This document shows positions 6,201 through 13,818 of a stretch of DNA of 14,949 bases, in pieces (the first letter of the stretch is position 1; each line of letters opens with the position of its first letter). The notes under the pieces are model-generated. The model was not told where the DNA came from, did not search any database, and saw only the letters and a list, made by a program, of their open reading frames with translations. Source of the stretch: SCGC-AAA252-I15 sp043822165 (GTDB lineage Archaea; Altiarchaeota; Altiarchaeia; IMC4; SCGC-AAA252-I15); contig JBDRCA010000016.1 in NCBI GenBank assembly GCA_043822165.1, positions 1 through 14,949 on the forward strand. Direction: 5' to 3'. The position numbers were made by a program, and so were the translations under genes.

Positions 6201-6580
6201 TTTTTCTCGTATTTTTTGATTTCGTGCCACTGGCGTACTATCTCGTCGGGGTTCGTGATTTTTTTGTCGCCGAAGACGTGTGGGTGCCTTCGGATGATTT
6301 TTTCTTTCACGCCGTCTAAGACGTCCGATATTTCGAATAAGTCTTTTTCTTTGGCGATTTGGGCGAGAAAGACGATGTTCCACAGCAGGTCTCCGAGTTC
6401 CTCGCACAGGTTATCATTGTCCCCGTTTTTTATGGCATCCAAGACCTCGTCGCTCTCGTTGCCCAAGTGCTTCAGAAACGACTCTATGGTCTGCTCCTTA
6501 TCCCACGCGCAGCCGCTCGGCCCGCGCATGTAATCCATAAGCTCTACCAGTTCCGCGAATTTTCCGCCCGCGTCAGTCAT
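6197..6580 (-). CDS. mazG: MazG-family nucleotide pyrophosphohydrolase
   Basis: A 127-residue single-domain MazG protein, the size of half of the bacterial two-domain enzyme. LMDYMRGPSGCAWDKEQT (14-31) is the family signature; the metal-binding acidic set follows as LGNESDEVLDAI (39-50) and LCEELGDLLWNIVFLAQIA (58-76); RRHPHVFGDKK (97-107) is the usual tail block. The family hydrolyses NTPs to NMP and PPi, removing damaged or non-canonical nucleotides in the cytosol; the exact substrate cannot be read from sequence. The PPi could feed the membrane pyrophosphatase encoded further right (speculative). First gene of a two-gene unit with the deacetylase, likely transcribed from the shared AT box at 6605-6614. 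Confidence 0.9.
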   Translation of the reverse strand: MTDAGGKFAELVELMDYMRGPSGCAWDKEQTIESFLKHLGNESDEVLDAIKNGDNDNLCEELGDLLWNIVFLAQIAKEKDLFEISDVLDGVKEKIIRRHPHVFGDKKITNPDEIVRQWHEIKKYEKK

Positions 6581-6604
6581 GCATGAACTATATCTACGTT
6601 GCCG

Positions 6605-6614
6605 TATTTATTTT
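6605..6614. promoter_or_regulatory. Shared TATA-like box between mazG and the acyl-CoA synthetase gene
   Basis: TATTTATTTT lies about 28 nt from the mazG ATG (minus) and about 29 nt from the GTG of the synthetase (plus), the correct distance for leaderless transcripts in both directions. A perfect palindrome GCTTTAAAGC (6615-6624) abuts it on the plus side and could be an operator. Only 57 bp separate the two start codons. Confidence 0.4.
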
Positions 6615-6637
6615 GCTTTAAAGCTAATACCTTCACC

Positions 6638-8767
6638 GTGAAGCCCTCGATTTTCGATGCTCGTTCGGTCGCGGTCGTTGGCGCGTCTTCTGAGAAGGGC
6701 AAGGTCGGTTACGCGGTTGTCGCAAACCTTAAGGACTCTTTTAGGGGGCGGATTTATCCAGTGAACCCAAAGTACCAGCATCTCATGGGCTTTGCCTGCT
6801 ACAGGTCCGTCTTGGACGTTAAGGGCTGCATCGACTTGGCGGTCATAACAGTTCCCGCGAAAATAGTTCCCGCGGTATTGTCCGAGTGCGGCAGGAAAAA
6901 AATCCGAAACGTCATAGTGATTTCCGCGGGATTCAAGGAGACCGGCGTCGAAGGCGCGAAACTCGAACACGAGTGCGCGGGTATTGCCAGCCGTTTCGGC
7001 ATGCGGATACTGGGGCCAAACTGTCTGGGCTTGATTAACACGCACTCAGGTCTTAACGCGACTTTTGCAAGCCAGACGCCGCGGAGGGGCAACATCGCTT
7101 TTATGAGCCAGTCCGGTGCCTTGTGCACTGCAATCCTTGATTGGGCGGAAAAGGAGGAAGTTGGGTTCTCGAAGTTCGTGTCTTTGGGAAACAAGGCTGA
7201 TTTGTCGGAAAACGATTTCCTGCGTCTTCTGGGCTCAGACGCGAAGACGAACGTTATCCTAGGCTACCTTGAAAGCCTCGTCGACGGCAGAGGATTCATG
7301 CGGCTTGCAAGGCGCGTATCAAAGAAGAAGCCGATTCTCATCATGAAGTCGGGGCGGACAAGCGCCGGCGCCAAGGCCGCCGCATCCCACACGGGGGCGC
7401 TGGCCGGCTCTGACAGCGCATTTGACGCGGCATTCAGGCAGGCAGGAGTCATGCGCGTTGACTCCGGCGAAGAATTGTTCGATTACGCGCAGGCGTTCTC
7501 GACCCAACCCATCCCGAAGGGCGACCGGGTGGCAATAGTCACGAATGCGGGCGGCCCAGGAATCATGACTACCGATGCCTGCGACAGAAGATGCCTGCGG
7601 CTCTCGTCCTTCTCCCAGAGGACGCTGGGGCGCCTCCGCAAGGGGCTTCCGCCTTCCGCCAACATCTACAACCCAGTGGATGCATTAGGCGATGCCGATG
7701 CTTCCCGTTACGCGCTAGCGGTCGAGGCAGTGCTCGCCGACTCCGGCGTTGATTCCGTAATCTGCGTTCTCACTCCCCAAGCCATGACGGATTCACTGGC
7801 GATTGCGAAAGCAATAGTCAAGGCAGCTCGCGGGAGGAAGAAGACGGTATTGGCGTGTTTCATGGGCGGCACGGACATGGAGGCCGGCGTAGAGCATCTT
7901 AAGGGGAATGGGATTCCGAATTACCCGCATCCGGAGCGTGCTGCTTCTGTCGTGTCCGCTATGGTTCGTTACTCGCGCATCAAGCGTCTTCGGCATCTTG
8001 CGCCACCCAGTCTTTCCGGCGTCGACAGGCGCAAAGTAGAGTCCGCTCTTGACGGATTGTATTCCTGCGGGAGGGTCGCATTCGGGTTGGAGGCGTTTGA
8101 CTTGCTTGAGGCCTACGGAGTCAGGACGTTGAAGAGTGCATTGGTTTCTTCGCAGCGTGATGCATTGAGGGCTGCAAGACGGATTGGTTTTCCCGTGGTC
8201 TTGAAGGTGGCTTCCCCTGATATCCTGCACAAGTCGGATGTGGGTGGTGTTGCATTGAATGTCATGGAAGAAGACGTTGAGGCTTCATATAACAAGCTTT
8301 TGTTCAACGCCCGAAAGTTCATGCCGAAGGCGAGGATTGAGGGAGTCTATGTGCAGGAGATGGTTTCAGGAGGAAAAGAAGTCATAGTGGGGGTGACTCG
8401 GGAGCCCCAGATTGGTTCGATGGTCATGTTCGGTTTGGGCGGCATCTACGTGGAAGTAATGAAGGACGTCTCCTTCAGGGTGGCGCCTCTGAATAGGGAT
8501 GAGGTCCGCAACATGATGAGCGAAGTCAAGGGATACAGGATTCTTTCCGGGGTTAGGGGCGAGAAGCCGTCGGACGTGAAATCCGTCGAAGACACCCTCC
8601 TCAGAGTGTCGAGGCTTGCCGCAGACCACCCTGAAATACTGGAGCTTGACTTGAATCCGGTGACGGTCTTTCCCGAAGGGGAAGGGTGTATCGTCGTCGA
8701 CGCCCGGATGGTGTTGGACGAGCAATATAATAGTCTAAAAAAACAAAAGAGAGGTAACGTAAAATGA
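6638..8767 (+). CDS. Acyl-CoA (acetyl-CoA) synthetase, ADP-forming, alpha-beta fusion
   Basis: A 709-residue NDP-forming acyl-CoA ligase: it converts acyl-CoA, ADP and phosphate to acid, CoA and ATP, the main substrate-level phosphorylation step of many fermentative archaea. Domains: CoA-binding Rossmann (RSVAVVGASSEKGKVGYAV, 9-27), succinyl-CoA-ligase-like domains with the phospho-histidine H251 in ASHTGALAGSDS (249-260), and a C-terminal ATP-grasp half (about 480-700) with PVVLKVASPDILHKSDVGG (second conserved His H531) and ELDLNPV (669-675). Alpha and beta parts are in one chain, as in about 700-residue homologues. I chose GTG at 6638 rather than TTG at 6599: the family starts just before the Rossmann strand, and a TATA-like box sits 29 nt upstream. 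The last codons overlap the next gene as ATGA. The substrate acid (acetate, aromatic or branched) cannot be told. Confidence 0.93.
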   Translation: MKPSIFDARSVAVVGASSEKGKVGYAVVANLKDSFRGRIYPVNPKYQHLMGFACYRSVLDVKGCIDLAVITVPAKIVPAVLSECGRKKIRNVIVISAGFKETGVEGAKLEHECAGIASRFGMRILGPNCLGLINTHSGLNATFASQTPRRGNIAFMSQSGALCTAILDWAEKEEVGFSKFVSLGNKADLSENDFLRLLGSDAKTNVILGYLESLVDGRGFMRLARRVSKKKPILIMKSGRTSAGAKAAASHTGALAGSDSAFDAAFRQAGVMRVDSGEELFDYAQAFSTQPIPKGDRVAIVTNAGGPGIMTTDACDRRCLRLSSFSQRTLGRLRKGLPPSANIYNPVDALGDADASRYALAVEAVLADSGVDSVICVLTPQAMTDSLAIAKAIVKAARGRKKTVLACFMGGTDMEAGVEHLKGNGIPNYPHPERAASVVSAMVRYSRIKRLRHLAPPSLSGVDRRKVESALDGLYSCGRVAFGLEAFDLLEAYGVRTLKSALVSSQRDALRAARRIGFPVVLKVASPDILHKSDVGGVALNVMEEDVEASYNKLLFNARKFMPKARIEGVYVQEMVSGGKEVIVGVTREPQIGSMVMFGLGGIYVEVMKDVSFRVAPLNRDEVRNMMSEVKGYRILSGVRGEKPSDVKSVEDTLLRVSRLAADHPEILELDLNPVTVFPEGEGCIVVDARMVLDEQYNSLKKQKRGNVK
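8751..8755 (+). promoter_or_regulatory. Shine-Dalgarno for the DRTGG gene
   Basis: GAGGT lies 8 nt before the ATG at 8764, inside the end of the synthetase gene, supporting internal initiation on a shared mRNA. Confidence 0.5.
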
Positions 8768-9834
8768 AGTCTTTGTTCATAGGCTCCAGCGAGTCTCGTT
8801 CAGGAAAAAGCGCGTTGTGTGTGGGGTTGGGTTCAATCCTGAAAGACAAGGGTTTGAATGTGGGCTACATGAAGCCTGTGGGAAGCCTGGCTCGCACTGT
8901 AAACAAGACAACTTACGAGGACGACGCCTTCAAGACGAGGGAGGCGTTGGGTTTATCCGAGTCGCCGGATAAGATTTGCCCCGTCCTAATCTCGGAAGAG
9001 CTTGTTGACGCAAAGCTTAAGGGAGTGAAAAAGTACCATAAAAACAAGATAATCAAGACGTTCCAGGATTTGTCTGCCGGCAAGGACGTGATGATTCTGG
9101 AGGGTATGGGGGATATTGGCGGGGGCTCCATGTTCGATTTATCCGACCCTGAGGTCGCGGCCTTGTTGGATGCGAAAATAATATTGACTGCGAAATACGA
9201 TTCAGACTACGTCTTGGACCGCGTCATCTCCGACGTCAAGTTGATTGGCGACCCGAAACAGCTTGTGGGAGTCATCTTCACGGATGTTTCCCCTGCGAAC
9301 GCGAGGAGGATAAAGCGAACCGTCACGCCATTCCTCAGGAAAAAGAAGATAAAAGTCTTAGGATACATACCCAAAGACACGCTTCTGAAATCCGCAAGCG
9401 TTGCCGACATAGCAGAAGAGCTCGGCGGCAGAATCATCTGCTGCGAGGAATACAAAAACGAGCTCGTTAAATCATTCATTATAGGGGCGATGTCTCCCGA
9501 GCATGCCTTGAAGTATTTCCGGCGCTCAACGGACAAGGCGGTTATTACCGGCGGAGACCGCGCCGACATTGTCTTGGCGGCGTTGGAGACGCAGACAAAG
9601 TGCGTTGTCTTGACAGGGAATCTGCGGCCTAGCGCACAGGTTTTGGCTGCCGCAGAGGATGCTAAGACTCCTCTCATAGTAGTGCCACACGACACGGTTA
9701 CTGCGGTAACGCTCGTAGAAGACTTGATAGACAAGATTACCGCCTGGGAGGGAGCCAAGCTTGCGCGCATGAAACAGTTTATGCGAAACCACATCGACTT
9801 GAAGGCAATCTACCGGGAGCTTTCAGTCAAGTAG
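8764..9834 (+). CDS. BioD-like P-loop plus DRTGG-domain protein (Pta N-terminal-like)
   Basis: A 356-residue protein related to the N-terminal, non-catalytic part of large phosphotransacetylases. Residues 1 to about 215 form a dethiobiotin-synthetase-like P-loop domain (FIGSSESRSGKSALCVGLG, 5-23, with the GKS at 14-16; MILEGMGDIGGGSMFDL, 110-126). Residues about 216-335 form a DRTGG domain (KAVITGGDRADIVLAALET, 258-276). No phosphate acetyltransferase domain follows. Family members of this form are thought to be regulatory, sensing a nucleotide or acyl metabolite. The ATGA overlap with the ADP-forming synthetase, plus its own GAGGT, ties it to acyl-CoA/acetate metabolism (inference from context). 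Confidence 0.85.
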   Translation: MKSLFIGSSESRSGKSALCVGLGSILKDKGLNVGYMKPVGSLARTVNKTTYEDDAFKTREALGLSESPDKICPVLISEELVDAKLKGVKKYHKNKIIKTFQDLSAGKDVMILEGMGDIGGGSMFDLSDPEVAALLDAKIILTAKYDSDYVLDRVISDVKLIGDPKQLVGVIFTDVSPANARRIKRTVTPFLRKKKIKVLGYIPKDTLLKSASVADIAEELGGRIICCEEYKNELVKSFIIGAMSPEHALKYFRRSTDKAVITGGDRADIVLAALETQTKCVVLTGNLRPSAQVLAAAEDAKTPLIVVPHDTVTAVTLVEDLIDKITAWEGAKLARMKQFMRNHIDLKAIYRELSVK

Positions 9835-9849
9835 TTTCACGTTTAACTT

Positions 9850-9855
9850 GGAGGT
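9850..9855 (+). promoter_or_regulatory. Strong Shine-Dalgarno for the phospholipase C-like gene
   Basis: GGAGGT sits 6 nt before the ATG at 9862, fixing that start; the gap from the previous stop is only 27 nt. Confidence 0.6.
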
Positions 9856-9861
9856 TGTGGA

Positions 9862-10569
9862 ATGTTCCCTTTAGTTCATATCTACTGCACAAAAAGGATT
9901 GTCGGGGATGCGTCGCCTCTTTTATTGTTTGGCTCGATTTTCCCGGACATTGAGGCGACTGGAGTATTCTCCTATGGCACCATCAATGACAATGTAGTAG
10001 GCTTCTCGAATTTTATTAAAGATAATCATCCTGATCTGAGGGATTTCGCAGAGGGTTTATTGTTTCATGAGGAGCCGAAGGGTGTGGACCGCTTTGTTCA
10101 CGGAGAAAACGGGTATGCTTTCGTGAAAGGCAGGATAATAGTGCCCTTCGTAGAGAGGCATTTCCCCAAGGGGGCATTAGAGAAATCACATAACTACGTT
10201 GAACTAGCAGTCCAAGTCTTATTGGTTGAGGAGCACCCAGAAATTCAGGATGAGCTGCAACGTGTTCTGGAATCATCAAGACGAGTATCGAGTAAAATCG
10301 CAGAGGCTTTGAGCGGATTCTTCGGCGTTGGCCTTGAGAAATCAAGGGAGTCAATAAAAATACAGGATGAATTGTTGTCGACGATGGATTTCTCCAGCGT
10401 GGAGAAAGCGGTTGACTGGTATGTGGGCTTAAGCAACAGGCTGCGGAATGCTAACTATTCGAAGGATGTTATAACTGCAATACTCGAGAAGGCAGTTGAA
10501 GCCGTTCAAGACGATTACGAAGATTTCATAGAAAAAGTCATCGCCGAATGTAAAATTTCAGTCAGGTAG
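9862..10569 (+). CDS. Putative zinc-dependent phospholipase C-like protein
   Basis: A 235-residue protein with the pattern of the zinc-dependent phospholipase C/S1-P1 nuclease fold: VHIYCTK (5-11, H6), LLFGSIFPDIE (21-31, D29), LLFHEEPKGVDRFVHGENGY (66-85, with H69, D76 and H80) and SHNYVELAV (109-117, H110 and E114). These are plausible trinuclear zinc ligands; the SHNYVE-type motif is the best diagnostic. No signal peptide or membrane helix is visible, so it seems cytosolic. The C-terminal half (120-235) is helical and charged. The substrate is unknown. It probably belongs to the synthetase operon (27-nt gap, good Shine-Dalgarno). Its end overlaps the end of the opposing gene by 8 nt. Confidence 0.65.
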   Translation: MFPLVHIYCTKRIVGDASPLLLFGSIFPDIEATGVFSYGTINDNVVGFSNFIKDNHPDLRDFAEGLLFHEEPKGVDRFVHGENGYAFVKGRIIVPFVERHFPKGALEKSHNYVELAVQVLLVEEHPEIQDELQRVLESSRRVSSKIAEALSGFFGVGLEKSRESIKIQDELLSTMDFSSVEKAVDWYVGLSNRLRNANYSKDVITAILEKAVEAVQDDYEDFIEKVIAECKISVR

Positions 10570-11329
10570 TTTTTGGTTTGGCTCGGGTGCTTCGTATTTC
10601 TCTTGGGTTTTGTATCGTGAACGTGAAGACGCGTGTCTTCTCTGTTTCAGGGTCGACGGCCTCGATGCTGTGGTAAGCGTCCAGGTTGTCGAATGGCTGG
10701 TGCAATCCTGCCTTCTCGACTTCAACGTCCCCTCCTTTCCTGCTCCCCTTGATGACTCGGTAGTGGAGTTTCCTGTATAATCCCTCGAATCTGTCGTCTG
10801 TTTCGAATCGGTATTGGCCTTCTTTTCGGGCGCGAACGCTTCTCTCAGCCTTCGATGCCCCGCGCACGCCAAGAGACATCCGCCTTAAACGGTTGTCTAA
10901 TTCCATGTGGCCCAGGTTGTCTCCAATCGAGAAAAAGTTCCCTTCAAGTTCCAGTTCCATTGGCGGGTCGCCGACGTCTGTCACCTTGTAGACGTGCATT
11001 GTATGGTACCCTATGTCTCCCGGCGTCTGAGACCTCAGAGCGAGAACGTCTCCTTTATCAGTCCTGTAGGCTCCTTGAAGCCTCAACGGTTTGTCGAAGT
11101 CGTCTCTGGCCTCAAGCGGCAGGCGAATCCTCGTGTCCCCGTCATAGAAAATCATGAAGCCCTCAGATAAAGCCTCCTCTCTTTCACTCCTGCCCGCGAT
11201 ATGCAGGGGCTCAACCATCTCGCGAGGCGTATCATACTCGCTGTCATGTTTCTGCTTCCACGCGACCTGCCGGCTTACTCTATGCTGCCTCTCCCTGACC
11301 TGGCCCCTAATCCTTCTGGTAGACGGCAT
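10562..11329 (-). CDS. Conserved-looking protein of unknown function
   Basis: A 255-residue, Cys-free, soluble and highly charged protein. The first 30 residues are Arg/Lys/Gln-rich (RRIRGQVRERQHRVSRQ), possibly nucleic-acid binding or disordered. The rest reads as beta-rich with Gly/Asp turns (EGFMIFYDGDTRIRLPLE, LELEGNFFSIGDNLGHMELD) and ends in a basic tail. I recognise no family. A TATA-like TTATTTTTAAA (11335-11345, minus) lies so close to the ATG at 11329 that transcription might start inside the frame; the next in-frame ATG is codon 38 (EMVEPLH), so the N-terminus is uncertain. It follows the pyrophosphatase gene by 39 nt. Convergent overlap of 8 nt with the plus-strand gene ending at 10569. 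Confidence 0.7.
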   Translation of the reverse strand: MPSTRRIRGQVRERQHRVSRQVAWKQKHDSEYDTPREMVEPLHIAGRSEREEALSEGFMIFYDGDTRIRLPLEARDDFDKPLRLQGAYRTDKGDVLALRSQTPGDIGYHTMHVYKVTDVGDPPMELELEGNFFSIGDNLGHMELDNRLRRMSLGVRGASKAERSVRARKEGQYRFETDDRFEGLYRKLHYRVIKGSRKGGDVEVEKAGLHQPFDNLDAYHSIEAVDPETEKTRVFTFTIQNPREIRSTRAKPKTT

Positions 11330-11357
11330 AATCGTTTAAAAATAAGGGGGCATACAA

Positions 11358-11366
11358 AGAAAAAAA
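11358..11366 (-). terminator. T-tract after the pyrophosphatase gene
   Basis: On the minus strand the pyrophosphatase stop is followed directly by GGTTTTTTTCTTTG. Archaeal RNA polymerase terminates on such T-runs without a hairpin, so the downstream gene may have its own promoter. Confidence 0.4.
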
Positions 11367-11368
11367 CC

Positions 11369-13324
11369 CTAGATGAAAAGCGGCGCGAACACGAGGCTCA
11401 CAATAGAAATGAGCTTTATCAGAATATTCAGGCTGGGGCCGCTCGTGTCCTTGAACGGGTCGCCTACGGTGTCGCCTACCACGGCTGCCTTGTGAGTGCT
11501 TGAGCCTTTACCCCCCAAGTGTCCTGCTTCGATGTATTTTTTCGCGTTATCCCAGACTGCGCCGCTGTTTGCCATCATGATTGCGAGCAAGAATCCTGTG
11601 ACTATTGCGCCGCCGAGAAGTCCCCCAAGCGCTTGTGGCCCGAGCCAGACTCCGACTGCGAGGGGTGTTAGTATGGCGATGAGTCCTGGCAGGATCATTT
11701 CGCGTATCGCGGCTTTCGTGCTTATTTCGATGCATCTTTCGTAGTCCGGTTTGGCTTTGCCTTCCATAAGTCCCGGAATCTCCTTGAATTGGCGGCGCAC
11801 TTCTTCCACCATGCTGTAGGCTGCTTTGCCGACGCTTTTCATGGTGAACGAACTGAACAAAAACGGGAGCATTCCGCCGATTAAGAGGCCTGCCATGACT
11901 GTCGAGTCTGTGATGTCTATGACATCTATTTTCGTGGCTGCGACGTAGGCGGAAAACAAGGCGAGAGAGGTCAGGGCTGCCGAGCCTATTGCGAATCCTT
12001 TGCCTATGGCAGCGGTCGTGTTTCCGACGGCGTCGAGTTCCTCGCATCTTCTCCTCACTTCTTTGCCCATTCCCGCCATTTCTGCGATTCCTGCCGCATT
12101 GTCTGCGACGGGCCCGTAAGTGTCGGTAGACAAGGTTATGCCGAGGGTTGCGAGCATTCCGACGGCAGCTATCGCGATGCCGTATAATCCAGCGTATTTC
12201 TCAGCCACCAACAGAGCCGCCGCGACGACAAGAATCGGAATCATGGTCGAGAGCATGCCGACGCTCATCCCGGAGATTAACACTGTCGCAGACCCTGTCT
12301 CTGAGGTTTCCGCGACGTCCCGGGTGGGCTTGTATTTGTCAGACGTGTAGTATTCTGCGGTGAGGCCTATCACCATTCCCGCGATTAAGCCTGCGAGCAC
12401 CGCGTAGTAGATGCCGATGTTTTCAGCACCCATCACTGAACTGACGGTGAAGTATGATATGACTGCAACCAGTATTGCGGCGGCGAACGTTCCCTTGTTC
12501 AAGGCGTTGTGTATGTCGCCGCCCTCCTTAATCCTCACGAAGAAGGAGCCTATCATGGATGATACGACGCCTACTGCAGCAATAGCCATGGGGAGCAGGA
12601 CACCGGGTTTTCCGAAGGAGATGACTCCAATCACCATGGCCGCGATAATGGAGTTAACATACGACTCGAACAAGTCCGCCTCCATGCCTGCGACGTCCCC
12701 CACGTTGTCGCCGACGTTATCCGCGATTACCGCAGGATTCCTCGGGTCATCTTCAGGGATGCCTGCCTCTACTTTACCCACCAAGTCCGCGCCCACGTCA
12801 GCGCTCTTAGTGTAAATGCCGCCTCCGACACGCGCAAACAACGCAATAGAAGAGGCCCCGAAACCGAACCCGACAATCAAGTCTGGGTCACCCAGCAAAA
12901 GATAGAAAACGGAAACACCCAGCAAACCAATCGCGACAACAATAAAACCGCTAACCGACCCGGATGTGAAAGCAACAAGCAAACCCTTGTTAATGCTGTG
13001 CTCGCTCGCCTCCGCGGTCCGCCCATTAGAGACGGTCGCAATCCGCATTCCAATGTTCCCTGTCAAGGCGGAACAGAACGCACCTACTACGAATGTGACT
13101 CCCACGACAGGCGAGAGAAAGTAGCCTAAAAACAAGGCGACAGCCAAAACGAACCAGACCAGCACCCTGTATTCGCTGTTAAGGAAAGTGAGCGCGCCCT
13201 TGTGGATTGCTTCCGTTATCTCCGCAACCTTCGGGGACTCAATGCTTATTCTAGTTAGCCAGAGCGCCTTGTATGCCGCGAACAATACGCCTAAAAAGCC
13301 TATGAAGACAATCGCGTATATCAT
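11369..13324 (-). CDS. hppA: Membrane-bound ion-translocating inorganic pyrophosphatase
   Basis: A 651-residue polytopic membrane protein (about 16 helices) that couples PPi hydrolysis to H+ or Na+ pumping. Diagnostic stretches: GGGIYTKSADVGADLVGKVE, then AGIPEDDPRNPAVIADNVGD and NVGD (PPi/Mg binding, residues about 165-210); YGPVADNAAGIAEM (about 405-418); GNTTAAIGKGFAIGSA, where the Ala after NTT and the Gly before KG are those of the K+-dependent class (K+-independent enzymes carry Lys and Thr there); and near the end HKAAVVGDTVGDPFKDTSGP. Whether H+ or Na+ is pumped cannot be settled by eye. It is near the short end of the family's length range. A TATA-like TTTTTATT 22-29 nt before the ATG suggests its own leaderless promoter, just after the Nudix gene. 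Confidence 0.97.
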   Translation of the reverse strand: MIYAIVFIGFLGVLFAAYKALWLTRISIESPKVAEITEAIHKGALTFLNSEYRVLVWFVLAVALFLGYFLSPVVGVTFVVGAFCSALTGNIGMRIATVSNGRTAEASEHSINKGLLVAFTSGSVSGFIVVAIGLLGVSVFYLLLGDPDLIVGFGFGASSIALFARVGGGIYTKSADVGADLVGKVEAGIPEDDPRNPAVIADNVGDNVGDVAGMEADLFESYVNSIIAAMVIGVISFGKPGVLLPMAIAAVGVVSSMIGSFFVRIKEGGDIHNALNKGTFAAAILVAVISYFTVSSVMGAENIGIYYAVLAGLIAGMVIGLTAEYYTSDKYKPTRDVAETSETGSATVLISGMSVGMLSTMIPILVVAAALLVAEKYAGLYGIAIAAVGMLATLGITLSTDTYGPVADNAAGIAEMAGMGKEVRRRCEELDAVGNTTAAIGKGFAIGSAALTSLALFSAYVAATKIDVIDITDSTVMAGLLIGGMLPFLFSSFTMKSVGKAAYSMVEEVRRQFKEIPGLMEGKAKPDYERCIEISTKAAIREMILPGLIAILTPLAVGVWLGPQALGGLLGGAIVTGFLLAIMMANSGAVWDNAKKYIEAGHLGGKGSSTHKAAVVGDTVGDPFKDTSGPSLNILIKLISIVSLVFAPLFI

Positions 13325-13345
13325 GAAAAAGATATTGGAAACAAC

Positions 13346-13353
13346 AATAAAAA
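13346..13353 (-). promoter_or_regulatory. Candidate TATA box for hppA
   Basis: TTTTTATT on the minus strand, 22-29 nt before the ATG at 13324, squeezed between that gene and the Nudix stop (13355-13357). Confidence 0.45.
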
Positions 13354-13354
13354 C

Positions 13355-13762
13355 CTAATCAAGAAGCCCCTTTGCGTCTCCCACAATCAAGGCGTGGTCA
13401 AACGCAAGATTTGGGAGCTCGTCGAAGGAAAAGAACCGTGCGTCTGCTGCGTCGTCGTCGGCTGCAAGCCGTCCCCCTTTTTTCCCGCACAAGTAGACTG
13501 CTGAAGCGGTGTGGCCTCTCGGGTCGCGCGCAGGGTCAGAGTAGACTCCCACCAATTTTTTTATCTCCACGTCAAGGCCCGTCTCTTCCCGCACCTCCCT
13601 GACGACAGCCTCCTCGCATGATTCCCCCACGTCCACGAACCCGCCCGGCAGAGCCCACAAACCCTGAAACGGAGGATTAAGCCTCTTAACCAACAAGACT
13701 CTGCCGCCGTCCACGACGACGCCGTCAACCGTCAACAACGGAGTAACAGGCTTACTACACAT
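13355..13762 (-). CDS. Nudix hydrolase, ADP-ribose pyrophosphatase-like
   Basis: A 135-residue Nudix protein. The Nudix box runs from GGFVDVGESCEEAVV into REVREETGLDV (about 40-65) and fits GX5EX7REUXEEXGU. The surrounding text TPLLTVDGVVV, RLNPPFQGLWALPGG and GVYSDPARDPRGHT is characteristic of archaeal ADP-ribose pyrophosphatases, which split ADP-ribose into AMP and ribose 5-phosphate in the cytosol; the S-D-P-x-R-D-P-R-G-H stretch is the most telling. Start ATG at 13760-13762 with a TTATATAA box 26-33 nt upstream, so a leaderless mRNA is likely. It runs divergently from the non-coding RNA/tRNA-Val region. Confidence 0.92.
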   Translation of the reverse strand: MCSKPVTPLLTVDGVVVDGGRVLLVKRLNPPFQGLWALPGGFVDVGESCEEAVVREVREETGLDVEIKKLVGVYSDPARDPRGHTASAVYLCGKKGGRLAADDDAADARFFSFDELPNLAFDHALIVGDAKGLLD

Positions 13763-13770
13763 GATATAAA

Positions 13771-13778
13771 TTTTTATA
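13771..13778 (+). promoter_or_regulatory. Candidate TATA box for the structured RNA / tRNA-Val transcript
   Basis: TTTTTATA is centred about 29-33 nt before 13804-13807, where the tRNA-like sequence GACGGGCTCG begins. This would start an RNA exactly at the first copy of the tRNA-Val 5' end. Confidence 0.4.
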
Positions 13779-13787
13779 CACGAAATG

Positions 13788-13795
13788 TTATATAA
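13788..13795 (-). promoter_or_regulatory. TATA box for the Nudix gene
   Basis: TTATATAA, 26-33 nt upstream of the ATG at 13762 on the minus strand; ideal spacing for a leaderless archaeal gene. Confidence 0.5.
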
Positions 13796-13803
13796 CAGAG
13801 TTA

Positions 13804-13818
13804 GACGGGCTCGTAGTC
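13804..13818 (+). repeat. 15-bp direct repeat, copy 1 (tRNA-Val 5' end)
   Basis: GACGGGCTCGTAGTC is identical to 13956-13970, which contains the first 12 nt of tRNA-Val. The match ends abruptly on both sides. It could be a truncated tRNA copy, a target-site duplication or an attachment-site repeat. Confidence 0.75.

Noticed and set aside
6201..6407. 69-codon upstream extension of the deacetylase
   Set aside because: Arg-rich text antisense-frame to mazG; the family begins at the MNALTFDVEEW start, which couples to mazG by ATGA.
6599..6637. TTG start adding 13 residues to the acyl-CoA synthetase
   Set aside because: The extra residues overlap the promoter-like AT box and precede the normal start of the CoA-binding domain.
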